Of a stretch of 64,000 bases of DNA, positions 40,996 through 51,488 are shown piece after piece. The stretch's first letter is position 1. Each line of letters starts with the position of its first letter. Location: assembly GCA_002989075.1 (NCBI GenBank), contig PSQN01000014.1, positions 1,352,005 through 1,416,004 on the forward strand. Direction: 5' to 3'. The DNA comes from Arthonia radiata. Its lineage: Eukaryota; Ascomycota; Arthoniomycetes; Arthoniales; Arthoniaceae. The translations under genes were made by a program, and so were the position numbers. Below the pieces are notes generated by a model. The model was not told the DNA's origin. It did not search any database and worked only from the letters and a program-made list of their open reading frames with translations.

Positions 40996-42249
40996 TCAAG
41001 TAGTGGGTGAATCCAGAGTCGCCAGGAACTCTTGTATCGCAGTAATGACGCCTTCAGGATCTTCCTGCTGCGGCCAGTGACCTGCTTTGACGTCTATGAC
41101 ACCACGGAGATCGGCGTACTTATCCTCGAAATTGTCCATCTCGCCTGGTCTCTGATACTTGCCCCAGTCTTTCTCCCCGTTCAGTAACAAAGCTGGGCAC
41201 TCGATCCGGCGTCCGGCATACAACCTCAGTTCGCGGTTCAGCGTTGGATGCGTGTTACTCCTGTACCAATTCAGGCCGCCTTGGAAACGCGTGCGTTTCC
41301 ATTCTTGGACGTAGACCTCCAGCTCTTCGTCAGGTAGCCAGCGCTTCGTGGCGTTAGGGTCTTCACCAGACATGTCGTGCTCAACTGTTTGCGGCATGGA
41401 AAGCGAGGCGGGCATGACGTAGTAGTGTGGGAGCTTTGCTAGTTCGTCTGCTGTCCAGCCGCTCAGTGGCTGTGGGTCGTTGGCCTTCCAGTCGGCGCTC
41501 TTGAGGTGGAAGTACCCGCGCAAGAACGCTCGTAAATCAGCTTCCCTGCCGTTGCAGTACCAGTCCTCTGCGGCCTCTAGAGTGGAGTTGTACCGGCTGT
41601 AGTGTTTACGCGGTGGGTCCAGCTCGAGCAGGCTTGCGTGGATATCTAGTTCTGACTTTTTCTTCGCTGGTCCTTGGTCCAGTAGCCGTTGCACATTTGC
41701 CAGCGAAGATGCAGTGGCGAACGGGATCTTCGGCGCGCCTTTGAAGGGATGTGACATGAGCACTACGCTCTTGAAAAAGTCCGGTCGCGCCATCGCTGAT
41801 ACTCCTGCCACGTAGGAGCCAAAGTCATGGCCCACCAAGCAATGGACTTCCGAATACCCTAACGCGTGCACCAAGCATACAAGATCGGCGACTATTCGCA
41901 GCATCCCAAAGTCGTTCATGTCGACGGAGTCGTAGTCACGGCTGTCCCAGCCGATGGTACGTCCATAGCCGCGGAGGTCGGGAGCTACTACATGATATTG
42001 GTCGAGCGTTGTCCTTGATAAAGGGTATATGATGCGACGCCAGGAATAAGCGAGCTCGGGATAGCCGTGAAGGAGGAGAATGAGCGGTCGAGTGGGCTTG
42101 CCGGCGAAGAGATAGTGGAAAGTCAGACCGCAGGAGGACATGCAGTCAACATACTTTGAGTGGACGCCGTCTATCTCTGGGAGGGGTGCAAGATGAGACG
42201 TAGATTCCAAAGTCACAGGGTCAATGTGGACCTGATTTCGATGTGCCAT
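40996..42249 (-). CDS. Epoxide hydrolase-like alpha/beta hydrolase
   Basis: A 417-residue intronless ORF. The oxyanion-hole motif HGYPE is at 61-65, the nucleophile elbow VGHDFGS places catalytic Asp at 142, and the C-terminal catalytic His lies in KAGHWPQQEDPEG (H391). A cap domain with LPHYYVMP and a GLNWYRSN motif, typical of soluble epoxide hydrolases, lies between. Asp rather than Ser at the nucleophile points to epoxide hydrolase or haloalkane dehalogenase chemistry, and the cap tyrosines favour epoxide opening. No signal peptide, so cytosolic or peroxisomal; a natural substrate cannot be assigned. Longer than the usual ~320 aa, with added residues in the cap region (220-340). Confidence 0.9.
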   Translation of the reverse strand: MAHRNQVHIDPVTLESTSHLAPLPEIDGVHSKYVDCMSSCGLTFHYLFAGKPTRPLILLLHGYPELAYSWRRIIYPLSRTTLDQYHVVAPDLRGYGRTIGWDSRDYDSVDMNDFGMLRIVADLVCLVHALGYSEVHCLVGHDFGSYVAGVSAMARPDFFKSVVLMSHPFKGAPKIPFATASSLANVQRLLDQGPAKKKSELDIHASLLELDPPRKHYSRYNSTLEAAEDWYCNGREADLRAFLRGYFHLKSADWKANDPQPLSGWTADELAKLPHYYVMPASLSMPQTVEHDMSGEDPNATKRWLPDEELEVYVQEWKRTRFQGGLNWYRSNTHPTLNRELRLYAGRRIECPALLLNGEKDWGKYQRPGEMDNFEDKYADLRGVIDVKAGHWPQQEDPEGVITAIQEFLATLDSPTT

Positions 42250-43590
42250 GTTCCCAAGCTCGGAGCGTTGCTTGTGCGTGTACTCGTCTCGTGTAGCGGA
42301 GACGAAAGTGGATTGTTCTCTGGTGCCACGAGCAGACGGGAAACACGTTTACAATACCACAAAAACCATCAGGTGATCAAAGGAAGCTGATGACCTCATC
42401 CCATCCTCTGCCCGGCAGCTCCCATCCTCTACGAATCGAAGAGCTCAGATTGTTCGGTCCGAGGCTCGGGCTTGCTATACTAGGCTCAGTATGAGCTGCC
42501 AGGCAGAGGATGAGATGGTCACGTTACAAGCAGTGAGGCTCGGACGCCGCTTGTTGAACAGCTTCAGTTGCAGCCGAGTCAGCCACTTTAGACTTGGGCC
42601 TTTTTTCTCTGATGTTCTATACCTACCGACGCTTTTACAGCTCTGAAACATGCACACTTGTCAGCAGCAGCATCAATCTCTGCAGCTCGGTGTTCGAAGA
42701 CTATTTTGAGGTCAATTATGCCTCGCAAGGCTTGTAGAACAAGGGTAGGTAGCATCATGCACGTGATGCTTCGAGAGGCGCCGAACCGTGCCTGCCGCAG
42801 TGATCAACCCCCGAGTGCCGCTGAGCCGCATGGTGGTAACGACGCTATCTACTCATCGGAGCAACAAAGGGGTGAGCTCTTCATGATCACATCAAAAAGA
42901 TCCAAAAGCCATGCAAGAAGTTGAAGCAAAGAAAAAGGCGAGGGTGAATCCAGTCTCGACCCCTCCCGTAAGCGCCAGAGTGCGGGCCCGATGTATGCCA
43001 TCTCCACCCAATCACATCACCTTCACCCTCAATGCCCTGTGATTCCCTTCCATCTCTGCGTCTCTCTTCTCCCCTTTCAGCAAACCATCCACGACGCCGC
43101 ACTCAAGCTTCCTGCAGATCGTCCGTGCCTCGATAGCGACTCGGGCGCTTCCTCCCTCGTCCCCTCGTCGTATTGGCTGGCCTTCTAGCGTCCTGCTGCA
43201 GTCACAGTCGCTGCTGACGCTCTGATTTGGCGACCCTCCAGTATGGCGCCCTCGCGACCTGTGCGTGCACTCGCCCTGCGGCGTCGCTGCGAGCGTGTCG
43301 CTCGGCGCTTGCAGCGAGGGTCGGCGCCGTGAGTATGTAGGTGGGATGGAACGCTTTCTTTCTCTCTTCTTGCTCGCCAGCTTGGTTTCAGGTTCGCATA
43401 TCCTTAATATTCGCAGACGCTGAGAAGTGAAGAACCGCGCTGTGTAGCTTGACGCATACGGCCAACTATTGACTGAGCTCGCTTCACCGCAACACCGCCA
43501 AGTTCGTGGACGCTTAGCGACTTCGCGCGATACAGCAGCGTTGAGAGCCATACATACCTTCAGCTCTCACACTATCCACACATACACAAA
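42250..43590. other. Intergenic, no gene recognised
   Basis: Promoter of the epoxide hydrolase gene and of the BIM1-like gene. A short inverted repeat lies at 42397-42517. GC-rich open frames around 43012-43551 (minus) look like chance. Confidence 0.4.
42397..42517. repeat. Short inverted repeat
   Basis: The arm ATCCTCTGCCCGGCAGCTC (42403-42421) is inverted at 42492-42510 with one mismatch, 70 bp apart. Possibly a worn foldback element; no clear target duplication. Confidence 0.55.
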
Positions 43591-44363
43591 ATGGCATCCT
43601 TACAGAGCCTTCTTCTCGCCTTCACCCTCGCCTACCTCACCACCGCACACATTGTCATCACCTACCCCGGATGGAGGGGAGACAACCTCATTACCAATGG
43701 CACAGCCGGTATCGACGACAACAAGGGCGACGCCTTCCCCTATGGCATGCAATGGATGTATCCCTGCGGCGGCATGCCCATCACCACAAACCGGACATAC
43801 TGGCCCATCGGCGGTGGTGCCGTAGCCTTCGAGCCTGGCTGGTTTCAAGGGCACAAGACGGCTTTACTCTACGTGAATCTAGGAATGGGTGAGTGCCTCC
43901 ATTGCCACATTGGAGATCCGTCACTATAGAACAAAGTGCTGACCAGTTTTATGCAGGCACCATCCCCCAAAACTACTCCCTCGTCATGGCACCCATGTTT
44001 CAAATCACCGGCCCGCAAAACGACGCCTACCCCGGCGCCGGCATCTGCCTCCCGCAAGTCCCCACGCCCGCCAACCTCACGGTGCAAGAAGGCGACAACG
44101 CGACGATCCAAGTGGTCGAGAACGCAAAACACGGCGCCGCGCTCTTCAGCTGCGTCGACATCACATTTACCAGCGACATGAGCAAGGTGGCGCCCGTGAA
44201 CGAGACCAACTGCCGGAACGCGACGGAAGCGGGCATCACGTTTGGGCAGCTGTTTTCGACGGCCGATTTAGCGTCGGGGGCCGTGAGGAGGTTGACAGCG
44301 CCGGGAACGGTGGGCGCTGTGACGGCGGCGGTGTTGGGGGTGGTGGCTTGGGCGGTGTTATGA
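43591..44363 (+). CDS. BIM1/X325-like copper-binding GPI-anchored protein
   Basis: Two exons (43591-43888 and 43957-44363) around a 68-bp intron (GTGAGT...TGCAG) give 234 aa. The signal peptide (1-19) ends so that the mature chain begins with His20 (HIVITYPGWRG), the N-terminal histidine of the copper site in LPMO-like X325/BIM1 proteins. A second His is at WFQGHKTALL. The core PYGMQWMYPCGG, ICLPQVP and NATIQVVEN...LFSCVDITF matches the family's disulphide and beta-strand pattern. The C-terminus is a hydrophobic GPI-attachment signal. Relatives act in copper uptake or cell-surface copper handling, not polysaccharide cleavage. Convergent with the SRR1-domain gene. Confidence 0.85.
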
Positions 44364-44669
44364 TGGTGAGATCGTGAAGGGGGATTGATGAGGCATGATG
44401 CATGAGTGGCGTTGGGAGGTGTAAGATACCACGGTCTACGTCTCGTATCCTACGGGCATCGTCTGAGTACGCTCGACGGCTGCGCTAAACAACCAAAGCA
44501 TACCAAACACTTTTTCAAACACTTTGTTCCTGATCTTCTATACACGCGTGTTGATTAACGCTCCCCCAAAATGGTTCCCTCCATTCATTGAGCCCTCTGT
44601 TCGCTCAACCCTATCGGCACCCTCCACTCATCCTTCGATCTAAACCACCTCTTCCCTTCGCATCATCTT
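44364..44669. other. Convergent 3' flanks
   Basis: 306 bp between the stops of the BIM1-like and SRR1 genes. No ORF. Presumed polyadenylation region for both; no clear AATAAA seen. Confidence 0.35.
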
Positions 44670-45824
44670 TCATCCTTCATCGCCCTCCTCCAACCCCCGC
44701 CGAAAATAACAAACCAACCCCCCAAACGCCCTCCCCGTCGCCTCTCCATCCTGTTCCTGCACGCTCTTCCGGCCACTCCACTCCGGATACGGAAATCGCA
44801 CAGCTTCATACGTGCTCCTCACATACTTTGCGCCCTCACTTGATAAGCTCTCGAGGTCGTTGCATATGATGATCGCTGGTCCATTCCCTTCTCTCTCATC
44901 TTTCCCTCCTTGCCCTCCTTCTTCTGCCCCTCTGCCGTCTTGATGCCTTTCCCCATTTCCACCACCTGCACGTGGTCGACTGTCACCGCTTCCACCGGAT
45001 TCCGTTTCGCCTCCGCCTCCACCAGCACAAAAGAAAAACGAGGGCTCAGCATTCGCCAAAGGAAAGTGCGGCGCATACACCAGCGTCGTCTCATCAATCC
45101 TACTCCACACTCCCTCGACACCATCATGAGGGATGACTTCGACACCTAACCTCTTGAGGAAGTCAATGTCGACGCCGTTGAAGACGGGGTCCGCTGCGAG
45201 CACCTCCACCCTCCTCTCAGCTATCTTCCTCCCCTCACCTCCATACACCATATCCTCTCTCCGCTTCCTTGCGGCTCCAGCCCTATCCGTGCCTCCTCGC
45301 TCGCTCGTGCCCTCTCGCCCACCCATCCCCTCGCCCCCGTCGACTCCATTAACACCACCTCCCTCCTCGCCTTCACCCCCACGCACGCCATTTACGCACA
45401 TCCCAACCCCGCTCCGTATCTCGCTCCCCACCACCGCATGCAACTCCAACAGACAAGTAAGCTGAAGCAAAACACACTCACCCCCACCCCCCACACCACT
45501 GACATCAGCGCTCGGCGTGCCCAAGCCCAGACACACTACCCTCTTCACCCTTTCACAGATACTGCGTCTTTGTAGCAAGATCCGACGTAAGCGCTCACGT
45601 GTTGGAGATGTGAGCCAGCGACGCTGTGTAGCTGTGAAGTCTTTGTGAAGGCGTGGGAGAGACCGTACGGGGGAGCGGGGGCGGGGGATGGGTTCGTTTG
45701 GGGGGTGAGGGGCGGTGTGGTGGTGGTAGTGGGGTTGTTGTGACGAGTGGCGGGAGTCTGGGGTGCGTGTGGATCTGGATTTGTGGGTGACGTGCGTCCA
45801 GCCGGTTTGGTCTGTTTGGTGCAT
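44670..45824 (-). CDS. SRR1-like domain protein
   Basis: 384 aa from MHQTDQTGWTHVTHKS. The frame is open to 46106 but the upstream 94 codons are Pro/His/Thr-rich and lie before the typical GWTHV start of fungal SRR1 proteins. The conserved core is KRVVCLGLGTPS, LLQLTCLLELHAVVG, VLAADPVFNGVDIDFLKRLG and the final YAPHFPLA...PAIIICNDLES. Two Gly/Glu-rich low-complexity insertions (residues ~140-185 and ~260-315) interrupt it. SRR1 proteins (plant SRR1, yeast Ber1) are linked to circadian, heme or microtubule phenotypes with unclear biochemistry. Convergent with the BIM1-like gene. Confidence 0.8.
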   Translation of the reverse strand: MHQTDQTGWTHVTHKSRSTRTPDSRHSSQQPHYHHHTAPHPPNEPIPRPRSPVRSLPRLHKDFTATQRRWLTSPTRERLRRILLQRRSICERVKRVVCLGLGTPSADVSGVGGGGECVLLQLTCLLELHAVVGSEIRSGVGMCVNGVRGGEGEEGGGVNGVDGGEGMGGREGTSERGGTDRAGAARKRREDMVYGGEGRKIAERRVEVLAADPVFNGVDIDFLKRLGVEVIPHDGVEGVWSRIDETTLVYAPHFPLANAEPSFFFCAGGGGGETESGGSGDSRPRAGGGNGERHQDGRGAEEGGQGGKDEREGNGPAIIICNDLESLSSEGAKYVRSTYEAVRFPYPEWSGRKSVQEQDGEATGRAFGGLVCYFRRGLEEGDEG

Positions 45825-46343
45825 CTTTCCTGTTGTACTGGCGGGGGTTTGATGTATAGATTGAACAGGTTGTACGGCATGTGGGTTTAAGAGTGTTTTG
45901 GTCGTCTGCGGTGTGCTAGATCTTGGTTGTTGTCTGAAGCTTGGCGGGTAGTATATTGGTCTGTTGATGAATGATGGTTGGTGGGAATGGCAAGTTGATG
46001 GTTTATGAGGGTAGCGTGGGTGGGTTGGGATATAAAGTCTTGGCGTGTAGATGTGATCGATGTACGGGAGTGATGGGTGAGGTTGTGGAGAGTCGATGAC
46101 AGACACCTAGCATCGAGAGGTGTGTGTCCAACCGTGGCAAAAATGACTTACGGACGTTGCGATCTCGTGAACGCCCGATGCACGTGTGTGAATGGCTGTG
46201 AGACAGTCGCATTGCAAGACCAGAGGCAACCGGCAAGCAACGTGATAACGGTCATCAAATATCATTACGGGTATATCCACAGTCATTATATCCTCCCACA
46301 CGTATCTACAGTATCGCTGAACGCTTTTCAGAACACCGAACCC
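45825..46343. other. 5' flank of SRR1 gene / 3' flank of Kelch gene
   Basis: Includes the in-frame upstream extension to 46106, which I take as leader rather than coding. Promoter elements not resolved. Confidence 0.4.
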
Positions 46344-48317
46344 TCACTTATTCACCACCCGTAAACTCCGCCGCGGATGCAGCATAATCCCCACAAACGT
46401 CGGTTCGTTCCCACTCAACAGATCCTCACTGCTCCGCCGCATCCCCTGCTTCTCCGGCTCCATCGTCGCGCCATCCACGCCTGCCCGTCCACTGCTCGCG
46501 TTGCCTGTGCCTGACGAGGGGATGTCAGAGTACGGACTGCTGCCCGCCGCGCTGCCAAAATAGTCCTTGGCGATGGGGAGTGGGGCACCGCTGGCGTCGA
46601 CGCTGCCCCTGTTCTCGGTGAGCGCAGTGCGCGCGGTCTCCATGTTCCATTGGTACATGCGCATGCGCTTGCGGTAAAGATACGCGCAGACGGCCATGTA
46701 TATTGCGAGGGCCAGCAGGATGAAGCCGACGATGCCCATGGCGATGGCCACGTCAGCGCCGGTACTCAGACCGCCGTCATTCTTCGCGTTGGCGGTGGAC
46801 GTCGCGGTCGTGGAGACGGTGTATGTTTTCGGGCCACCAGACGCCAGGGGGCCGGCGGAGGCGACGGCGACGGGGACCGTGACGGTTGCGCCGCCATTGT
46901 CCCCACCTCCTACGGCCTTCTGCACGGGACCAGGAACCTGGTAGCCGAATGATCCTGGTAAAGCATTTGGGTCTTCGAGCTGGGAGAGCTGCTTGCTCTG
47001 CGGGTTTGCGTCGTGGTCGGAGCGGCCTTCGAAGCTTTGAGTCCAGCTAAGCGTGGTAAGGTCGAAGGTGTAGACGCCAGGTGCGTCGCAGGAGACGTCA
47101 GCGCCCACGTAGCCGCCCACCACGATCATCTGGCCGTCCCAAACGCTGCAGGAGTGACCGGCGCGCGGCATCGGGTTCGACTGGCCGGCGGTGTCGACTT
47201 GGATCCAGGTGAAGGCGGGGAGGGTCAGAATCCACAGGTCGTCGCGTTGGATTTGGGAGCCGGCCGGTTGCAGGTTCTGCCCGCCGTACATGTACATGTT
47301 TACGGAAGAGCCGTCCGGGGCTACGGCGGCGACGGCGCACGGGTTGACGCGCATGGGCGGTGTGGGGCCTGAGGTGGATTGTTTGTACCATGAAGAAGAA
47401 GAGATATCGAAGACGTCGATGATGTTCAACTGCGTCAGCGTCGTTTCTGTGCCTCCCGCCAGACCGAGTAGAATGCCCTCTGAACCAATGTTGGGTACGT
47501 AGACTAGAATGCCATCTGCGCGCTCTGGGAAGCCATTCGAGGACTCAGAGCCGCCTGCGGTGATGTTGCGGAAGATGCCCGTCGCCGGCGCTTGTGCGTT
47601 ATTGTTCGTGGACTGTGGCGCACCAGGAAAAGTAAACTCCAACAGGGATTTGAGGTAGATGCGGTCGATTGATTGTGACCAGCCAGCCGTCGTATAGCCA
47701 TCTTGATGCCCGCCAAAGTACCATCCACGGCCGATGCCCGCAGCGGAGGCACCAGCACCTTCGGCGTTGCGCTGCACGGGAGTTCCGTCGTCGAACTTTG
47801 GCGCGTCTATTGAAGTCCATGATTTGGCGGGGACATTATACTGCCATAAAGCGAAAGGAACCGGATTTGCAGGAGGCTTCGAGCTAAATTCGCCACCATA
47901 CATGAACAATGAGTCCTGCGACGACCACAAAGAGCCTAGAGAAACCGGCGGTGGGCCCGAAGGCTGGGGCAGAGAGGAGAGCGCAGGCGATGCTATTTGA
48001 AATGATTTGGTCAGGTCGAGAGAGACAAAGTCATTATTCCAGGTGTTCTCAATCTGCCCAGCAGAGGTGGATGCCTGGCCGCCGTACAGATACATTGTCC
48101 CGTTAATCACAGCAGCTTGCTGAGCCCATCGTGTACAAATGTCTGTACCGGCTTGTCGTTCCATCACTGTGTTGTGGATAGGTCCAGCCTCAGCCATTGA
48201 TGGAGGATTGGCGCTGTCAAGGTGCCCGAAAAGTATTAGTAGAGATGCCAGAGCAAGGGCAATACACGCGTTGCACATGGTGCGAACGCTATTGCTGGAG
48301 GCGTCAAACAGCGCCAT
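46344..48317 (-). CDS. Kelch-repeat type I membrane protein
   Basis: 657 aa from MALFDASSNS. The upstream Met at 48425 would place the hydrophobic signal segment (ALALASLLILFGHL) too far in. Kelch blades are visible as MYLYGGQAS, LFMYGGEFS, NMYMYGGQNL and MIVVGGYVG, with RWAQQAAVINGT and PRAGHSCSVWDG partner strands: a beta-propeller of five or six blades, residues ~60-440. A single membrane helix follows (AIAMGIVGFILLALAIYMAV, ~505-525), then a basic stop-transfer RKRMRMYQ and a ~120-residue cytosolic tail. Topology inferred: propeller outside, tail inside. Similar to fungal Kelch wall or cell-surface proteins; ligand unknown. Intronless. Confidence 0.85.
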   Translation of the reverse strand: MALFDASSNSVRTMCNACIALALASLLILFGHLDSANPPSMAEAGPIHNTVMERQAGTDICTRWAQQAAVINGTMYLYGGQASTSAGQIENTWNNDFVSLDLTKSFQIASPALSSLPQPSGPPPVSLGSLWSSQDSLFMYGGEFSSKPPANPVPFALWQYNVPAKSWTSIDAPKFDDGTPVQRNAEGAGASAAGIGRGWYFGGHQDGYTTAGWSQSIDRIYLKSLLEFTFPGAPQSTNNNAQAPATGIFRNITAGGSESSNGFPERADGILVYVPNIGSEGILLGLAGGTETTLTQLNIIDVFDISSSSWYKQSTSGPTPPMRVNPCAVAAVAPDGSSVNMYMYGGQNLQPAGSQIQRDDLWILTLPAFTWIQVDTAGQSNPMPRAGHSCSVWDGQMIVVGGYVGADVSCDAPGVYTFDLTTLSWTQSFEGRSDHDANPQSKQLSQLEDPNALPGSFGYQVPGPVQKAVGGGDNGGATVTVPVAVASAGPLASGGPKTYTVSTTATSTANAKNDGGLSTGADVAIAMGIVGFILLALAIYMAVCAYLYRKRMRMYQWNMETARTALTENRGSVDASGAPLPIAKDYFGSAAGSSPYSDIPSSGTGNASSGRAGVDGATMEPEKQGMRRSSEDLLSGNEPTFVGIMLHPRRSLRVVNK

Positions 48318-49100
48318 CGTTATTGGGTCTTTCGATGTCTGCAAATAGCCTTCTGTCAAGGGCGGATTAAAAGTAGTGAATGACTGTCGCGCATCGATTC
48401 GGGGGTCAAGCGAAGGTGGTGGCAACGTCTTTCATCACTCAGTGGCCATTCGATGCGACACCTTAGAAGATGAGTGTCGTGTGCTCGAAGTGGAATTTAG
48501 CAGGTAGTGAATCGAGAAGTGTTAACACGCTCAGGGACGAGGTACGAGACAAGTGTCCGGCAGAACTGACTGGCCAGCGAGACAAAGCTTGGCATGGGCG
48601 TCATTGGTGAAGAGATCATCTCGGAGGAGAAGCGAAGAGGACATCCCGGTATCTTGACGAGAATCGGTAGCCAGCGAAGCAACTTAAACCTGCATGCGAT
48701 CGTCGATGCCGCCGCCAACTCGTCTTTTTCACCCTCTGCGACCTGCCTCTTTGCGCTGGCGTTCCTCTTCAGCTAGTCTCAAGGACTCCCAATCAGTCTT
48801 CTTCCGACACTTCTTCCAAAAGAAGACCGCATGCTTCACCTCCGGAGCTTTTCAGACCCGCCGCGGAAGAATGGAGAACACTTCCAAGGTTCGGGACTTG
48901 ACTCAAGAAACGGCCCTCAGCCTTACCACCAACACCGTCGATCTTAATGAGCTTGATCAAGCTTGATTAAGCGACGGGACCGCGAACGTTATCAGAATCC
49001 CTAATTCTCTGCTCTGTGGTATCAATATGCATCTGCAACAATATGAGACGGGAGTATCTATACAATTCGACGGCTCGGAGGCTGATGTATAGTAGTAGTA
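48318..49100. other. Intergenic, no gene recognised
   Basis: Promoter of the Kelch gene and 3' flank of Mdl1. TTGATCAAGCTTGATTAAG near 48952-48969 is a small imperfect palindrome. Confidence 0.4.
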
Positions 49101-51488
49101 TCACCGACTACTACCAGGCTTTCCGTCTTCCCTTTCCCCAACCACAACGTGTGCTTCTTCCTCTTCAACCTCCTGGTCGTGTTCATGTTCATGTTCGTGC
49201 TCGCTCTCCTGACCTTCAAGCTCATTCAATACCTCCTCATGTCTCCGAGCGAGCTTCGCTTGCTCTGGGTTGGCATCGCTTCCGCCGCTCATCTGCCACT
49301 CCATCAGTCGAGTGAAGGGCCCGTTGGGATTCGAGCTCAGTTTCCCGTAGCTGCCTATTTCTGCGATCTTGCCATCGGCGCCAATGCAGATGATCACGTC
49401 GCTACGTTTGATCGTACTTAGCCGGTGAGCGATACTGATCGTGGTGTTCGTGCCGCGCATAAGCGGCCCGAGGGCTGCATTCACGAGCGTCTCGCTCTCT
49501 GCGTCCAGAGCGCTCGTTGCTTCGTCCAGGATCAAGATGTCTGGGCTCTTGAGCAACGCGCGTGCAATCGCAATTCGTTGCTTCTGTCCCCCAGACAGCT
49601 GTGTCCCGCGCGCACCCACGTGTGTTTCCAAACCATCGGGAAAGTCAGAGATAAAGGTGCAGTTCGCCCGCCGTGCAGCGCTGTTGATCTCAAGCCTTGA
49701 TGCAGCGGGTCGGCCGTATGCAATGTTCTGTGCGATTGTGCCACTGAACAACACTGGTTCTTGCCCGACGTACCCTATGCGCCGTCGCAGCTGCTTCGCG
49801 TTCATTTTGGATATGTCTTGCCCTGCGACCTTGATCGAACCCCGTGTCGGCGTATAGAATCGGAGCAGTAGAGATGCGACGGTGGACTTGCCGGCACCTG
49901 ACGGTGCCACCACAGCAACATTTGTCCCTTCCTCGATACGGAAGCTCAGATCTTGGAAGATCTCCACTGCCGGACGTGTAGGATATGCAAACGCAACGTG
50001 GTCGAAGTCGATCGGACCTCTGAGCGACTTCACCGCGTTCCCCACGGTAGGTGAGATGGTGGGTTGGCGATCTTGTAGCTCAAATAGACGCGATGCTGCC
50101 CCCACGCCCTTCATCAGCTCAGAATAGAAGCCTGACAGGCCGAACATGGAGGACCCTGCGTAGGCAGTGTACATGAGAAATGTAGTGAGTTCGCCAACTG
50201 AGATAGCACCTGACTTGACCATGCCACCACCTACCCATAGCAGGGCAATAATAACCATGTTGCCGGCCCAGCCGGAGAGCGAAAAGAATGTGGCGGATAT
50301 GAATGCTTCACGCTTGCCGAGGTCAAATATCTTGCGGGTCTGTGTGTTGTATCGATGGACCTCCTGCACCTCCCCTGCGAAGGACTGTGACGTGCGTACA
50401 TTGCCGAGGCGCTCTTCTGCAATCTTTGTAAGCGTACCGAGATTTTTCTGGATGCGTCTTGACAGATTACGGATCGCGCGCCCGTAGAAGAATGCACCAA
50501 TCGCGACGGGAGGGAACATGACGGCCAGAACGCCGGTCAGCTTGAGGGAAACATATGCCATCAAGCTGAACCCGGCAGCACCGCTGATGAACGACCTAAG
50601 TCCATCGGAAAGATTCTGAGTGATCGATTTGGCGACGATGATGGTGTCGTTGGTCAGTCGTGAGATGAGATCACCAACACGATTCGCGTCGAAGAACTCG
50701 GCGTTTTGGATGTAGGTGTTGCGGAACAGTCTAGAGCGCAGCCGTGTGACTATCCTCTCGCCCACGATACGCAATAGTAATACTCGTCCGTAATTGGCAG
50801 CTGCGCCGAGTGTGAGAAGTGACCCAAAAGCGATGTAAAATGTGGTGAGGTCGAGGCCGAAGAGCATGTCTTGCGACTTCTCGTGGTTGGTCGCTATATC
50901 GATGATCCTCCCCAAGGAGGCAGGTATAGACATCGAGATGGATGATGAGACTACTAGCAGTACGACCGCCAGTGTCAATGTCTTTGCTTCCGGTCTTGCG
51001 ACTGTAATCACCCGCCATACCTCCCTCCAGCCGGCTTGCTTCCCAGAGGATCCTTCTTTGCTCAGTCTTGCACTCAAGTTGAGCTGCGCTGCTTGCGAGG
51101 CTCGGGCCGACTTTCCAAACTCTTTCTCGTCATCGTCTTCATCTTGCTCTTCCTTGACCTGCAGCTTCTCTTCATCTTTTGGAGCTCCTTGAGCAGGTGC
51201 CTGCTGCCGCGCAGTATCTGATGTGATGAAACCTCTCTTTGATATGCCTTGAGGCTGATTGCGAATAGATGTCGGCGCGAGAGCCCGTCCAGTATGCAAG
51301 AAGCGTGATGCATATGTTATCGGTGGTGTAGGACTCGGGATTGAGAGCAAGCGTTGTGATGGAACAGTGTGGAGGTAGTCTCGGCGTGAACAGGAATATT
51401 GAGGTGTAATCGTGTGTCTTGTGGAAAAGAGTGCACCCCTGCCATTGCTATGCCATGCAATCTGGAACACCGGTCTCGTTGCGTTCAT
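49101..51488 (-). CDS. MDL1: Mitochondrial ABC half-transporter (Mdl1/ABCB10-type)
   Basis: A 795-residue intronless ORF. The first ~100 residues are Arg/Ser/Thr-rich with few acids, a mitochondrial presequence, then a short acidic linker. A six-helix ABC exporter domain (~165-460, with NAEFFDANRVGDLISRLTND) is followed by the nucleotide-binding domain: Walker A APSGAGKST, signature LSGGQKQR, Walker B DILILDEATSALD, H-loop SIAHRLST. One TMD plus one NBD means it works as a dimer in the inner membrane; yeast Mdl1 exports peptides from the matrix. The tail has an EHEHEHEHD dipeptide run and a Glu-rich end. Confidence 0.93.
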   Translation of the reverse strand: MNATRPVFQIAWHSNGRGALFSTRHTITPQYSCSRRDYLHTVPSQRLLSIPSPTPPITYASRFLHTGRALAPTSIRNQPQGISKRGFITSDTARQQAPAQGAPKDEEKLQVKEEQDEDDDEKEFGKSARASQAAQLNLSARLSKEGSSGKQAGWREVWRVITVARPEAKTLTLAVVLLVVSSSISMSIPASLGRIIDIATNHEKSQDMLFGLDLTTFYIAFGSLLTLGAAANYGRVLLLRIVGERIVTRLRSRLFRNTYIQNAEFFDANRVGDLISRLTNDTIIVAKSITQNLSDGLRSFISGAAGFSLMAYVSLKLTGVLAVMFPPVAIGAFFYGRAIRNLSRRIQKNLGTLTKIAEERLGNVRTSQSFAGEVQEVHRYNTQTRKIFDLGKREAFISATFFSLSGWAGNMVIIALLWVGGGMVKSGAISVGELTTFLMYTAYAGSSMFGLSGFYSELMKGVGAASRLFELQDRQPTISPTVGNAVKSLRGPIDFDHVAFAYPTRPAVEIFQDLSFRIEEGTNVAVVAPSGAGKSTVASLLLRFYTPTRGSIKVAGQDISKMNAKQLRRRIGYVGQEPVLFSGTIAQNIAYGRPAASRLEINSAARRANCTFISDFPDGLETHVGARGTQLSGGQKQRIAIARALLKSPDILILDEATSALDAESETLVNAALGPLMRGTNTTISIAHRLSTIKRSDVIICIGADGKIAEIGSYGKLSSNPNGPFTRLMEWQMSGGSDANPEQAKLARRHEEVLNELEGQESEHEHEHEHDQEVEEEEAHVVVGEREDGKPGSSR

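Noticed and set aside
43012-43551. 179-codon minus-strand frame upstream of the BIM1-like gene
   Set aside because: Composition looks random for GC-rich DNA; no domain, and it overlaps the likely promoter.
44910-45465. Long plus-strand open frames opposite the SRR1 gene
   Set aside because: They are antisense shadows created by the Gly/Glu-rich low-complexity coding of the SRR1 protein; the minus strand carries the conserved domain.
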